From Trichomonas vaginalis G3 (Eukaryota > Parabasalia > Trichomonadida > Trichomonadidae): a DNA stretch of 64,000 bases. The notes below the pieces were generated by a model. That model searched no databases and had not been told where the DNA came from. It worked only from the letters and a program-made list of their open reading frames with translations. How positions within the stretch are numbered: the stretch's first letter is position 1; every line of letters starts with the position of its first letter. The position numbers and the translations under genes are program-made. Positions 35,084 through 45,899 of the stretch are shown piece after piece. Location: positions 20,085,645 to 20,149,644 of the forward strand of contig NC_067205.1 in NCBI RefSeq assembly GCF_026262505.1. Direction: 5' to 3'.

Positions 35084-36358
35084 TTATTTATGTGATTTAA
35101 GAGTAATACGATCATCGGTAGCTTGAAGACCTCTCTTTATAGCTCTTAATGCCGCAAACTTTTTTTGAACTTGCTTTGAATTTTTGAATGCTTTGATTAA
35201 ATCTTTTGTTGTATCATACATTCTGAAATATCTGTTCATCATTTCTGGCATTGTTGGTAAATTTAACCTGTATCTTATTGCTACAATCGTTTCAAACATA
35301 CTTTCATTGAAATGCAATATTGTGACTGCCATCCTAATTGGCCAAGAAGCATGCCAATTAATATTTTTATTAGCAAGCATTGCTTTGATATGGTTTATCG
35401 ATTCAACTACTTGAGTTGAATGAATCTTTTTTACCATATCAAAGATTTTTACGGTATCTTCGAGGAATTTTTTAAGTGTTTTTATAGCAGTTTTATTTTT
35501 TGCATATTTCCATGGTTTAATCATCTTGCATTTTTCAGGATCTGGACAAAATTTATGATTTCCGGCATAATGTTTAGCGGAATTCAACCATAAAAACTTC
35601 TTTGTTTTAATTGACATATGTGTGTCATTGAGAAGTTGCCTAAGCCAACGCAATAAATTCTTTGAAATGCTAGATAAGATTCTGAATTCTGGCAGTTTGA
35701 GCTTTTTCTGTATATTGTTAAGAAAATGTCCAGGATCTCTGTATTCTCTGATACCTTTGAACGTATTTTTGATTGTAGAAACAATTTTGACATCGCCATC
35801 ATGCACAAAAAAATTTACACGTTTTTCATTATTCCAACGCTTCAGCATTCTTTTTAAGCCTTCAAATTCCATTTCATTTGATTTTCCGTTGAAATTACCT
35901 TTGAAATTTTTAAAAGATTTAGATATCACTTCCCAATCTACAATTTTTTTGAGTTTCTCTTCTACAAATTGTACATAGCAAAACATTGCATTTCTTCTCT
36001 GACTCCAAGAACCGTCAAACAAAAGTCCCGAACATTTTCTCATTCGAGATTTCCAATAATTAACAGATTCTCTGGCAACTTCTATGATAACACGACCAAC
36101 CTTTTCTTGGACTCGATGAAATGTAGCTTCTGACGGAACTTTGATGTTATTCAGCATGAATTGAAATTCTGATTGGCAAAATGTAGCGCCGCTCAATAAT
36201 ACAGATAGCACAAATTCAACAGTGTTGACGACATATGGCTCTACCCTATTTTTCGCGCTTTGAACTAAGTTCTTTATACGCTTTGCAACTGCTTTTGTTC
36301 GCCGCGGCATGAAAAATGAAGAATAACTTGACGGTTTCTTGAACAAATGGTCGCACAT
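35084..36358 (-). CDS. Kolobok/Mutsu-like DDE transposase
   Basis: 424 residues, apparently open from end to end. Candidate catalytic residues: 'LLFDGSWSQRR' (about residue 114), 'FVHDGDVKIV' (about 183) and 'STQVVESINHIKAM' (about 318). 'REYRDPGHFLNNIQ' between the second and third and a CxxxxxxxC pair (FCPDPEKCK) are typical of the DGxW/DGD group of transposases that includes Kolobok. The N-terminus is basic and may bind DNA; a second Met at residue 17 is an alternative start. The TTAA duplications at the element's ends support the Kolobok call. MULE is the main alternative. It would have been mobile before the Maverick entered its left terminal repeat. Confidence 0.72.
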   Translation of the reverse strand: MCDHLFKKPSSYSSFFMPRRTKAVAKRIKNLVQSAKNRVEPYVVNTVEFVLSVLLSGATFCQSEFQFMLNNIKVPSEATFHRVQEKVGRVIIEVARESVNYWKSRMRKCSGLLFDGSWSQRRNAMFCYVQFVEEKLKKIVDWEVISKSFKNFKGNFNGKSNEMEFEGLKRMLKRWNNEKRVNFFVHDGDVKIVSTIKNTFKGIREYRDPGHFLNNIQKKLKLPEFRILSSISKNLLRWLRQLLNDTHMSIKTKKFLWLNSAKHYAGNHKFCPDPEKCKMIKPWKYAKNKTAIKTLKKFLEDTVKIFDMVKKIHSTQVVESINHIKAMLANKNINWHASWPIRMAVTILHFNESMFETIVAIRYRLNLPTMPEMMNRYFRMYDTTKDLIKAFKNSKQVQKKFAALRAIKRGLQATDDRITLKSHK

Positions 36359-37056
36359 TCAAATATTGTGATGTACGATCAGGATAAAAGAATGTTGTTG
36401 CCGTGAATTTAGAAAATAGCAAAATTTCAATTTACGCAATCGAGATATAACTTGATCGTTTGAGCGATAACCATGGCACCCATAGTATTAATGAAAGTAC
36501 TCATACTTACAATTATTTTCTCCCATAGGAATATTGTTCAATATACTTCACCTATAGAGGAAATCTCGAAATAAAATCGAATTTTTTCAAAAATTACAAA
36601 AATCAATTTTTTACAAAGATGTTCGAAAAATAACATTATATACGCATCAAATCAAAGCATTATATGGAGCATTATAATTCTATATATGATTGTCCATCTT
36701 GCTGTTGTGCTATTTTTTTTAAACAATAATTTCATTGTTGAAATTAAATTTGCAATTTCAGTAAAAATTGCGACCCATCATTTTGAATATAATTGAATTA
36801 ATACATTTATTGTAAGAATATTATATACCAAATATTAGACTTCCACATGAATCCTGGTATGATATTATAAGTATTGCAAAATTAGAAAAAAATATGCTCA
36901 TGATATACTAAAATTCATGTTTCAAGGTTAACTTATAAATAAAATAAGTTCGAGAAATGCATCACTAAATATTTGAGCTTGTGCACTATAATGCTATATA
37001 ATAGTCTTCACTGTTTTTAATATATTGACTTTGCTAGACTTGATTTTTTTCATCAC
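36359..37056. other. non-coding right part of the Kolobok-like element
   Basis: About 700 bases of AT-rich DNA between the transposase start and the right terminal repeat. No second gene is seen. It probably contains the transposase promoter; no specific site was recognised. The matching left part, 34657-35083, also lacks a gene. Confidence 0.6.
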
Positions 37057-37100
37057 CCTAATGAGTGCCCATCCTTAAATAAATATGGTTCATCTCTTGC

Positions 37101-37676
37101 TTATCGACTGTAGATATTTGCTAAAGGAGGTTCAACTTTCTGATTTAACATTCTTTGCAAATAATACCATGACATTGCAGTGAATTCTGTATATATTTGT
37201 TCGTCTTTATTTGGATTGTCTTCGTAGATTTGAAATGACACTTGTGAATTTTGTTTGTCATATACAATTCTCACATAAAGTGTGCTATTGGTATTCGCAT
37301 ATTCATCAGCATATTTTGCATAACATGAATTTATTTTATCTTCTATATTTTTTAATGCAGTCTGTAGAGAAGATGAGAGGTCAACTTGTATTAGCTCAAT
37401 TTCTTCCCACATTTTTCGTTGCCCTTCAGATGTATAATCTATATGAAACCTTACAATAAATGGAAAACTTTTATCTTCTACAGACACAAACTTTATTCTT
37501 CGAAAGCCAATAGCTTTTGTGACAGATGGGTCTCTTAACCATCTTAATGGGTAGTCAAAACGATAGCCTTCATGCTTTACGGTATCTGTCTCAAACTTTT
37601 GACCGACATTAGTAAAAAGTTCATCTAATGGTTTAGTTGTAGCAACTCTAGAATTTTCTTTTTCTATTGGAAGCAT
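37101..37676 (-). pseudogene. outer Maverick vertex-like protein, N-terminal piece
   Basis: Part of the outer element's vertex gene, right of the Kolobok insertion; the other piece is 12599-12845. 'YRFDYPLRWLRDPSVTKAIG' aligns in pattern with 'YTYEYPRHWVEYVGGEKAIE' of the inner element's penton-like protein, and the following beta-rich region keeps the same order. The start is 18 bases from the divergent fibre gene. Fossil. Confidence 0.55.
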
Positions 37677-37694
37677 ATTTTATCTATAATAAAA
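37677..37694. promoter_or_regulatory. 18-base divergent start junction (vertex / fibre)
   Basis: Eighteen bases (ATTTTATCTATAATAAAA) separate the start codons of the minus-strand vertex-like gene and the plus-strand fibre gene of the outer Maverick. Size and composition resemble the junctions at 29406 and 32343, although the gene pair differs. Confidence 0.55.
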
Positions 37695-39500
37695 ATGTCA
37701 AATGAAACAGCGTCTATGAGAGAAATACAACACAACCGACAACTCATTATGCAAGCTCTAAATAAGAACACAACAAACTTTTCAAACTATTCTAAGATAT
37801 CTGAGTCATTGAAAGAAGGAAACTTAAAACTGACAATAAACCCAATGACAGATGAGTTTCTGTTTCAAGACAATAAGAACCATACTGTCTGTATAAATCC
37901 AACAAAAGGAACTTTAAACGAGAAACCTATAAATGAACTTCTTTTGAAAGCAGATGTTGACAACAAAGCTGACAAAGAATATGTAGACGATGCAATAGCA
38001 AAAGAAGAAGAAAGAGCTAACAATGCTTATGCAACAAAAGAACATACTCATCCTGAACTAGCAGACAAAACATATGTTGACAATAAAATGTCAAGTGAAG
38101 TGACAAGAGCTGAAAACGAATATTCTAAAAAGACTCATATACATTATATTAACCAAATACCAAGTCTTAAGGAAACATTAGAGACAAAAGCAGATAAGAC
38201 TCATACACATTCTATATCTGATATTACAAACTTACAAGAAACCTTAAACAGGAAAAGTGACGTTGGACATACACATACCATTGCAAATATTACAAACTTA
38301 CAAGAAACCTTAAACAGGAAAAGTGACGTTGGACATACACATACCATTGCAAATATTACAAACTTACAAGAAACCTTAAACAGGAAAAGTGACGTTGGAC
38401 ATACACATTCTATATCTGATATTACAAACTTAAACGTTAGCCTTGAAAAGAAAGCAGATAAAACATATGTCAATGAAATATACCAAAGTTTGATAGGAAC
38501 AACAACAAATATTGAAACTATTGTTGGTGACTTTTCTGTCAATGAAGAAAATAAATATTTTAGATGGCAGTTTGTACAGTCCTTAAAAAATGGTACACGG
38601 TGTAAACTCATTCCGAAAAATAACAATGAAATGTATGTAAGCTATAAAAAGAATGATGGTACACAAGTTAAAGTTCCATTAGACAACAACTGCTACTTAA
38701 ACTTATATGGAGACGAACAAAAGAAATATTTAAGAGTTTATGAAATGGCGGATATGACATTGCCTGACCCAGCTCCAGCACCATATTATTATGACTATGG
38801 AGATGACGACAGAACACCACATGTAGATGAACAAAAGCTAACATTATATTTAGATTATTATAGATATAAAAGATATAATGCAATAGAAAAAACGAGAATA
38901 GTATATTATTATACAGATGACAGAAATAAATATTATAGTCAAGATTTTACCTACCCTGAAAACATAAGATTATATTATAAAAAATATTCTGACACAAACC
39001 AGAAGAAACCTGAAATAGTTGCACTATATTTTAAGTTCAAAAGAGACAATCCTATAATATCTCATATGTTTGATTTAATGAACCCAGTAGGTTCTATTTA
39101 TACATCTATGGAAGCAAGAGGTCCTCAAGTAATGTTTGGTGTTGGTGCATGGGAACAAATAGTCGACAGGTTTTTGTATTGTGCAAACTCTTCAAAGGAA
39201 ACAGGTGGAAGTAAAACGATTTCAGGTGAAAATTTACCTGCACACAGTCACTACATAGATTTAAGTACATCTCAAGCAGGTTGGCATAAGCATAGATATT
39301 GGGATTGGTCAGGAATGACAAAAGGTAAAGGATATGATGTTAAAGACGACGTTAAGTTTGCTATAAATTGTTACTGGAGTGACACTCAGGGAGAAGGAAA
39401 CCATACACATTTCGTTTCAGGATATACACAAACAACGGGACAAAGTAAAGAATACATGCCACCTTACATGACAGTTTACGCATGGTATAGAATTGCTTAG
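37695..39500 (+). CDS. outer Maverick fibre with HxH shaft and phage collar tip
   Basis: 601 residues, open throughout. Residues about 90-260 form a shaft of 22-residue repeats containing 'KSDVGHTHTIANITNLQ' and related 'KADKTHTHSISDITNLQ'; three of the repeats are almost identical 66-base DNA units at about 38210-38410. The middle (about 350-460) is rich in Tyr and Asp. The last 150 residues are a phage tail-collar-type tip: 'NPVGSIYTSMEARG', 'AWEQIVDRFLYCANSS', 'NLPAHSHYI', 'YMPPYMTVYAWYR'. It is likely a trimeric receptor-binding spike. Its stop codon overlaps the convergent integrase stop (TTAG). Confidence 0.78.
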   Translation: MSNETASMREIQHNRQLIMQALNKNTTNFSNYSKISESLKEGNLKLTINPMTDEFLFQDNKNHTVCINPTKGTLNEKPINELLLKADVDNKADKEYVDDAIAKEEERANNAYATKEHTHPELADKTYVDNKMSSEVTRAENEYSKKTHIHYINQIPSLKETLETKADKTHTHSISDITNLQETLNRKSDVGHTHTIANITNLQETLNRKSDVGHTHTIANITNLQETLNRKSDVGHTHSISDITNLNVSLEKKADKTYVNEIYQSLIGTTTNIETIVGDFSVNEENKYFRWQFVQSLKNGTRCKLIPKNNNEMYVSYKKNDGTQVKVPLDNNCYLNLYGDEQKKYLRVYEMADMTLPDPAPAPYYYDYGDDDRTPHVDEQKLTLYLDYYRYKRYNAIEKTRIVYYYTDDRNKYYSQDFTYPENIRLYYKKYSDTNQKKPEIVALYFKFKRDNPIISHMFDLMNPVGSIYTSMEARGPQVMFGVGAWEQIVDRFLYCANSSKETGGSKTISGENLPAHSHYIDLSTSQAGWHKHRYWDWSGMTKGKGYDVKDDVKFAINCYWSDTQGEGNHTHFVSGYTQTTGQSKEYMPPYMTVYAWYRIA

Positions 39501-40231
39501 TCGTCATTTTCAACTTCTTTAGCATATTCGTCAGGAGTTGTCTTATATTTGTTAGGAACTGTCTTTGAAAGTATACCACCTTGAACTTTGACAAGTTTGA
39601 AACGAGGTCTGGCAATAGTAGTTTTATCTTCTGCTTGCAGTGTGTACATTTTGCCATGTTTGCCTAAAACTTCATAATATTCTCTTGTATACTTTCTTCT
39701 ATTTTTACGAACACGAATGTGAGTACCTGTCGGGTTCCCATTGTTGTCATAGTCAATAGTATTTTCATATGGGTCGCGTTTAGGTATTTCTATTTTTACT
39801 TTGTCACCTTTCTGAAGTTTGAAGCCCGGCATTCTTTCTTGTTTGTCTCTTTTGACTAAATTATTAAATATATAGTCTTTCTCTAAGTCAGGGTTGTTTT
39901 TCATTTCTTCGGGGGAGTGGTTTCCCAAACCTTTTTGTTTACGGTTATTGTAAATATTTAAAACTTGTCTCATCTTTGCCATGGAGAAGTGTCTATATTT
40001 GTCGTCATATGACATTTCATTTGCTTCACCACCTTATGGTTGGTTTAAGTCTCTTAACATTTTTATACATCCGTCAATGACACCAAGAGCAGAATGGTTT
40101 TGGTCGACAATGAAATATTGGTTTACATTTTTTGAACGCAGATAGTTTTTTACATCATCTGATTTAAAAGAACTTTCACAGTCAGATGTCAGTTTTGTTG
40201 GATAGTATTTGGAGATATAAAAATTGCTCAC
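39497..40231 (-). pseudogene. outer Maverick integrase, partial
   Basis: Retroviral-type integrase in two open stretches. The part nearest 40231 has the core around 'PTKLTSDCESSF' and 'VDQNHSALGVIDG'. The other has the C-terminal DNA-binding region with 'GFKLQKGDKVKIEIPKRD' and 'REYYEVLGKHGKMYTL'. Distinct in sequence from the inner element's integrase, so the outer element belongs to another Maverick lineage. Fossil, broken. Confidence 0.65.
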
Positions 40232-40345
40232 ATTTGCTCACATTTTGGCACTTTTTTGTACGTTTGTCAAAAATTGTGAGGAAGATCTCACAAAAATAGT
40301 CAAAATGTGAGCAAATTTTGAGAAGTGCTCACATTTTGACATACG
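40225..40345. repeat. TGTGAG/CTCACA repeat block beside the outer integrase
   Basis: Words CTCACATTT, CTCACATTTTGG, TTGTGAGgaAGATCTCACAA and the facing pair AAAATGTGAGC...GCTCACATTTT occur in about 120 bases. The layout (repeated word, an AGATCT centre, complementary words after T-runs) copies that of the GGTGA blocks in the inner Maverick, with a different word. Confidence 0.6.
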
Positions 40346-42711
40346 ATTATTTTCATACGTTTTTTTGATGAATTCTAATAAAACTTCATTACCACTTTCA
40401 GAACGAAGCGTAACTTTTCAGCACGTAACGCTCTATCATGTGTAGTGACATATTATTCAAAAAAACTCAGATTGCTTATCTTATAATAACAATTTCATTA
40501 GAAAAAATGCACGATTTCACGCTAAAACTTTGAAGCAATTCTTAAATTCGGATAAAAAATCGATATGTATTACACTTTAAACTTCAAAAAATGGTTCAAA
40601 ATTTAGACTTAGTTTATCTTAACAATATAGCAGATTTTAAGCCGAACAAGTAGGAGTAATAGAAATAGCTCTTGAAAATAATTACAATTAGTAATATGTA
40701 AGTCAAAGTTCGAGTATTCTAATAAATAAACGTTCCGGATTTTCTTTACTACAAGAATCAATACTTAATATATAGAAGCAACAGTAAAAACTTATTAGAG
40801 ATTCAAAAAGAAAGTTGACTAAAGAGAATCTTTTTATATAAGTAATTTTATTTTTTTGAAATACGAGATCGAATAAACATGTATTTTATTTTATTACTAT
40901 AATAATACGTTTTTACATAGTAAGAAAGTTTAGAGACTGAAATGAAATTAAAAATTGAGAAAAAAATAAAGCTTTTCTATAAAAATTCATATTAATATAT
41001 AGTATAATGATATTACAATTTATTGATAGTTGTGTTAGAAAAAAGGTACATTCACTATTTTTGACAAAATTTTAAATTTTCATGGGGTTGTAAATCTTAT
41101 AATAACTAGATGAATAAGGAATAAATCCCAGTATGATGTGCATCATTATATTAAACACTATATGTAAGGCTGGTGATTCTATTAACACTTATGAAGATCT
41201 ATAGTATTTGAGCAGATAAATTTGATAATTTCCAAAACTCTTATATTTCAAAATTAAAGTGTGCGAATGCATTTAAATGAGAGCAAAAAGAGATTGATGC
41301 TGTTAAAACTATGTGTTAATTTGCAATTATTTCGCATCACAAGAACTACCCAGTAAATTCGGCTATCTTTCTTTGCAATTATTCTCCATTATACATATAA
41401 TATAATGGTTAGGGTTTGAAGAAAAGTTACTAGAGAATTATTGACTTTTGAAATAATGCAGAATTTTACTTGAAGAAATCATTAATTTATGAGTTCCAAA
41501 TTGCTAAGCATGACGAAGGATCATTAAATTTGCTACAATTAAATACACTTATTGCAGAATTAAGATTTTTGAAATTAAAAGTTTGAAATATTGCCTTTTT
41601 GAATAAAAATTTAAATTTTATTATATAATCATGATAATATCTTATAGAAATTAAAAGAAAATATTTTAAACCATTCAAATATTTTGAATGTCTTATCAAT
41701 TTAAAATATTAAAAGATAGCTTGATTTTATCATCATTAGTTGTTATCAAAGTTTTCTTCTTTTGATGAACAACAGTAAATGATTTGTTAATTACTTGTCT
41801 TCCTTTTTCGCAGCAAAATCGAAAGTTATGATGATAATCTTGCTCTCAATTTTGAAACTCTCTGATTTACAAGTAAGCATTCCTTTGGAAAAGCAGTCCT
41901 ATTCTGTTTTCAAGATATTTTAAAGCCTCAATTTCATACAATGCGCAGATCTATTCGAAATTGCAAGAACTCTCAAGAAAAATGCAGCAGCAAAGAAGAT
42001 TCCATAGTTTCTAGCATCAAAAATTTACAACCTTAATACAACAGTTAAAGAGAAGCTCGAAAAGAAAATATTTAACCATAAAGCTGGAAACCATTCGATA
42101 TCTACTATTGGATCTAATAAAAAGTTAATTATAACATATTTAACATGCTATTTGTTGACTTTGTTCCATTATATTACCATATATATTTTTTGAAATCTAA
42201 AATATTTTTACAATTTTAACCATGTGTTGTTGAAACCATATATCAATCTTAGCTAAAGTATAGTTTATGAGTCTGTCACCATCTAACGTATGAATTTTCA
42301 AAAATGTCAAATATGTTCATTTTTTCTGTAGATTCAGCCATAATTTCACGTTGTTATACTATTCAACTATTATTTAATATTTTTATCGATTTAAATATAT
42401 GATGAGATGCTTAGTTCTCCTGGAAATCGATTTTTAATCGCAATTTTAACTTTCCAAAAAAAATTCAAAAATAAAAATCCCTCTCAATTTTCTAAGTTTT
42501 ATAACTCGCCAAATCTCTAGCCAAATTTTTTTGGCCCGTATAAATATTGTTTGGCACTATATAGGGATGCTATTTATCATATTTTCATCCCATTTTACTG
42601 TTATCGCCTAGTGAATGTACCTTTGTTAGAAAAAATATACAACTAAAATGTCAGTTTTAAAAAATTTAAAAATTATATTAAAACAATAGTCATTGAGGAT
42701 GGTTAATTGCA

Positions 42712-42901
42712 AAAACTCAAGAAACTATCATTATCTCTCTTTGCTTAACACATCTACAACTGGAAACATCATTCCAAATGAAGTTCCTCAGTCTCGTCAA
42801 AATTTCTCTCTCATCTACAACAAGCTTAACTCAAAACTCAAGAAACTATCATTATCTCTCTTTGCTTAACACATCTACAACTGGAAACATCATTCCAAAT
42901 G
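42712..42901. repeat. 69-base direct repeat, 121-base period
   Basis: The 69 bases at 42712-42780, beginning AAAACTCAAGAAACTATCAT, recur identically at 42833-42901. The 52 bases between them are unrelated. This is a recent local duplication; no function is evident. Confidence 0.9.
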
Positions 42902-43664
42902 TTGCATTCAAGAATCCTATTATTATTCTTTCTTTCAATCTTTTATATTTACTCTTTAAATTCTAATATAATATAAATTCTTCATTTCCTTTGTTTAAAC
43001 TTTTTTCATTTTAATACCATTTTATCAGATAGTAATTTTTGTTTTTCTCTGACCAAAAATCTTCTCAATTTAACTCCACCTTCACAAAAATTCATTGAGT
43101 TCTCTCAAAATTCTTGTATTTTTGGTATACTTAAAGTATCATCTTCAAATATTTTTTTGGAGAAAATTGACTTTGCATAATATCGTAATACTTTTTAAGG
43201 CAGATAGATTTACCGTAAGTTGAAGAACTTTTAATTTGAACAGAAATTATTCAACAAATATTCTTTTTATTTGATCAAGATACGTATACCAATATGATCT
43301 ACTTGCTAGGGATATGTAGATCACGTTCAGAATTTGCCAAGTTTGGTGAATATCTATGGGATTAGGGACATCTATTTAATTTAAGAACTAAAAATTAGCA
43401 TAGGCGTATTATGCTGTTACTGAAATATATTTTGGATGTATAAATTTTTACTTAATACTCTTTTATTGTTATCATTTTTAAAGATTTTTTATTATGAGCA
43501 AAAAAATGGCAAGACAATAATATATTGTACATGCAATTTATTATTACTGAATAAATTTATCAATCAAATTTGATCACATACAATTTTTACAGATAAATAC
43601 ATTATCTCAAAAAATATCTATATATTAGTATATGTTACACGAAATGTAATAAAATGTATGTAAT

Positions 43665-44414
43665 AAACAGAAATTCATCAAAAGTGACAGCTCTCAATTT
43701 TTTGACATTTGTAAATTCTAAATTGAATGAGAAAAATGAAATAATACTAAGCATAATACAATATTCTAGATTTAATTATAATTAGGAAAAAGTTAGTTTT
43801 GAGAGTACTTTTCATAGGCATATAGAATGAAATCTTCTGAAAAATAATATCACATAAACTCATATTATTTTCTAATATATAACTATTTTATATAAAAATC
43901 AAATTCAATGATCTTAAAAGCGAAGGATAAACCTCAAAATTTACGAATATAATGAGTGGGAATATAATGCTTATCTATCATAAAACCATATGAAATATCA
44001 ATTTTATTTTTCATATTCAAATGGACTGAGTGTTAACATTTAACATTTTTTGCTAATTGTCGTCAAAAATTAGGCGTAAAGCAAAAATTGATATTTCATA
44101 TGGTTTTATGATAGATAAGCATTATATTCCCACTCATTATATTCGTAAATTTTGAAGTTTATCCTTCACTTTTAAGATCATTGAATTTGATTTTTATATA
44201 AAATAGTTATATATTAGAAAATAATATGAGTTTATGTGATATTATTTTTCAGAAGATTTTGTGTTCTTCTTCAAAATTTTATTTTTTTATTAAAAAGAAT
44301 CTTTACAAAATATACATTTACTTTAATTAATATTTAAAAACGTGCTCTATCAAAAGTTCCAAAAATTCAATATTTTAGCTTTTCTGAAGTGTCACTTTTG
44401 ATGAATTTCTGTTT
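43665..44414. repeat. fold-back repeat (MITE-like), about 750 bp
   Basis: Inner arms of 176 bases (43831-44006 and 44084-44259) are nearly perfect complements around a 77-base loop. Outer arms of 25 bases (43665-43689 and 44390-44414, AAACAGAAATTCATCAAAAG...) also pair, with diverged sequence between outer and inner arms. No coding frame. It could be a non-autonomous fold-back transposon; no clear target duplication was identified. Confidence 0.8.
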
Positions 44415-44627
44415 ACAACAAAATGTATTACTTTGGTTTATCAATTTATCAATAAGAATGAAAATTTGTTATAGCTTTGTTCCAATATTTATTTTTATAT
44501 ATTTAAGTTATCCATTTTACTGTTTTCATTCATATTTATAACAAAATTAGAGTCCTTACATTATTTATCTTATTTCAATAGTGATAAAAATCAACTATAT
44601 TTTGTAAGATCTTAAAAAGTGACAAAA

Positions 44628-45682
44628 ATGGAAAACTACATTAAATTTATTTATAAGGATACAAAATTATATGTCATTCCACCAAGAGCGGTTAAAGCAT
44701 TAACACTTTATTTATATATATCTCACAAGCTAAGTTTACCTCTAAACACATTCGAATTAACAACAAATAACAAAAATTTAGGTGTTCTGGATAATTTGCG
44801 CTGTAATAACAAAATTACTATCAATATTAAAAGAAAAAAGAAGCCTTTTAACTTATTTTCAATTCCGATTGTAAACAGTATAAAAACTTCTGAAGATCAA
44901 GACAAAAAGATTAATCAAATATCACAAAATGACGAAAATTTATTGTGGGCAGCCAAGTTTGCGTTGTATATGAGCAATAACATAATAGAAGAAGCAATTA
45001 AAATCATGAATTTCAATTGTCTTCAGGAAGTATTCAATCCTGTTGATGAAATTAAAAAAATGTTAGAAGGAGAGTATAAAGTAACAATTTCAGATGGAAA
45101 TAAAAATAAATTATATGAGACAATTTTACCAAATGAAGAAGCTGAAGATTCTTATAGTGAGAATGATAGTGATATCGATTATGATGAAGAAAGTAAACAA
45201 AAGGATAAAAATGATTTTTCTATAGAAACTCATGATAAAGATAACAATATAAGAAAGAATTGGCCATTTCAAGATGAAGACAACGAAAACTCGGATTCTC
45301 TATTAAACAGATATTTAAGTTCCGAAGAATTCAATGAATTCAAAGAGGAGGAGAATGAACAAATTTTATTAGATGAACAAACTGCAACAATAAGTGGAGT
45401 AACTGCTCAAAATTCAAATATAAGACAAAATGAAACAATAAGTGGAGTTTCTCCTCCAAACACAAATCAAAGACAAACTGCAACAATAAATGCAGTTTCA
45501 TTTCCAAACACAAATCAAAGACAAAATGCAACAATAAATGCAGTTTCATTTCCAAACACAAATCAAAGACAAACTGCAACAATAAATGCAGTTTCTCCTC
45601 CAAACACAAATCAAAGACAAAATGCAACAATAAATGCAGTTTCATTTCCAAACACAAATCAAAGACAAACTGCAACAATAAA
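44628..45682 (+). CDS. host-type repeat protein, possibly ubiquitin-like N-terminus, cut by Maverick
   Basis: About 352 codons remain before the Maverick boundary. The start is the ATG at 44628. Residues 1-73 have a beta-grasp-like rhythm (IKFIYKDTKLYVIPP, then a helix 'ALTLYLYISHKL', 'LGVLDNLRCNNKITINIKRK') resembling ubiquitin-like domains; this is tentative. A helical part follows (about 95-145), then a long acidic Asn/Asp/Glu-rich linker. About six tandem 16-residue repeats 'QTATINAVSFPNTNQR' (48-base DNA units, about 45380-45680) come last. The Maverick starts at 45683 within the repeat array, so the natural C-terminus lies elsewhere. The open frame runs about 42 codons into the Maverick terminal repeat. 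Confidence 0.55.
45380..45680 (+). repeat. 48-base coding tandem repeats
   Basis: About six units of 48 bases, beginning CAAACTGCAACAATAAATGC, alternate two spellings (SFPNTNQRQ and SPPNTNQRQ versions). High identity between units shows recent expansion or homogenisation. The last unit is cut at the Maverick boundary. Confidence 0.85.
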
Positions 45683-45860
45683 AGTTAGTATACCTAAGTC
45701 GTGTACTGTGGCACTGCGCGCCTCCGTACACAACTTAGCTGTTTTGACACTTTACGAAACCGTTAACGTATATTTTACAACACAAACGACAACACTAACT
45801 CAACCTTAAATATTTATAAAGCCGCCAACCACTTCACCTCACTAATGAAAAAATAAACGT
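45683..45860. repeat. Maverick terminal repeat, left end of palindromic element
   Basis: Similar to the inner Maverick terminal repeat over the CACTTTACxAAACCGTTAACGT and CTTAAATATTTA parts, but diverged. Near the tip a hairpin with stem TAAGTcGTGTAC and its complement (GTACACaACTTA) encloses GTGGCACTGCGCGCC, the loop motif shared with the inner element. Confidence 0.75.
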
Positions 45861-45899
45861 TTTCACAAACGACTTCACTAATGTAAAAAATAAACGTTC

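Larger units (their letters stand above)
12846..37078. mobile_element. Kolobok-like DNA transposon, itself split by the inner Maverick
   Basis: TTAA is duplicated at 12846-12849 and 37075-37078. Inside it the termini are inverted: GGATGGGCACT (12850-12860) continuing as CATAGG at 34657, against CCTAATGAGTGCCCATCC (37057-37074). The TTAA duplication is the hallmark of Kolobok (also piggyBac) elements. Without the Maverick nested in its left terminal repeat it is about 2.4 kb. It encodes one transposase (35084-36358). It interrupts the vertex-like gene of the outer Maverick, so it is younger than the outer Maverick and older than the inner Maverick. Confidence 0.8.
8660..40390. mobile_element. 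outer Maverick/Polinton, decayed fossil with nested insertions
   Basis: Remnant of a Maverick split by later insertions. Parts seen: D12 DNA methyltransferase (8990-9808), two small capsid-type proteins (11971-12594), vertex-like protein in two pieces on either side of the Kolobok insertion (12599-12845 and 37101-37676), phage-like fibre (37695-39500) and integrase (39497-40231). PolB, major capsid and ATPase are not seen. The left edge is suggested by AGTTAGTATA at 8660, which matches the first bases of the other two Mavericks here. No right terminal repeat was found; sequence related to the element stops near 40390. It is clearly older than the inner copy, broken in at least a few places besides the insertions. 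Assignment of the methyltransferase to this element is inference. Confidence 0.6.
40391..44627. other. AT-rich spacer with direct and inverted repeats
   Basis: No gene recognised in about 4.2 kb. Contains the 69-base direct repeat (42712 and 42833) and the fold-back at 43665-44414, both listed separately. The open stretch at 42778-42966 overlaps the direct repeat and is probably not coding. Confidence 0.55.

Noticed and set aside
35084-36358. piggyBac transposase, suggested by TTAA
   Set aside because: The DGSW/DGD motif set and overall pattern do not fit piggyBac; Kolobok-like fits better.
42778-42966. 62-codon frame
   Set aside because: It overlaps a recent 69-base direct duplication and is low complexity.
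45340-45678. Minus-strand frame of 112 codons opposite the tandem repeats
   Set aside because: A shadow of the 48-base repeats; the plus strand gives the continuous protein with a folded N-terminus.
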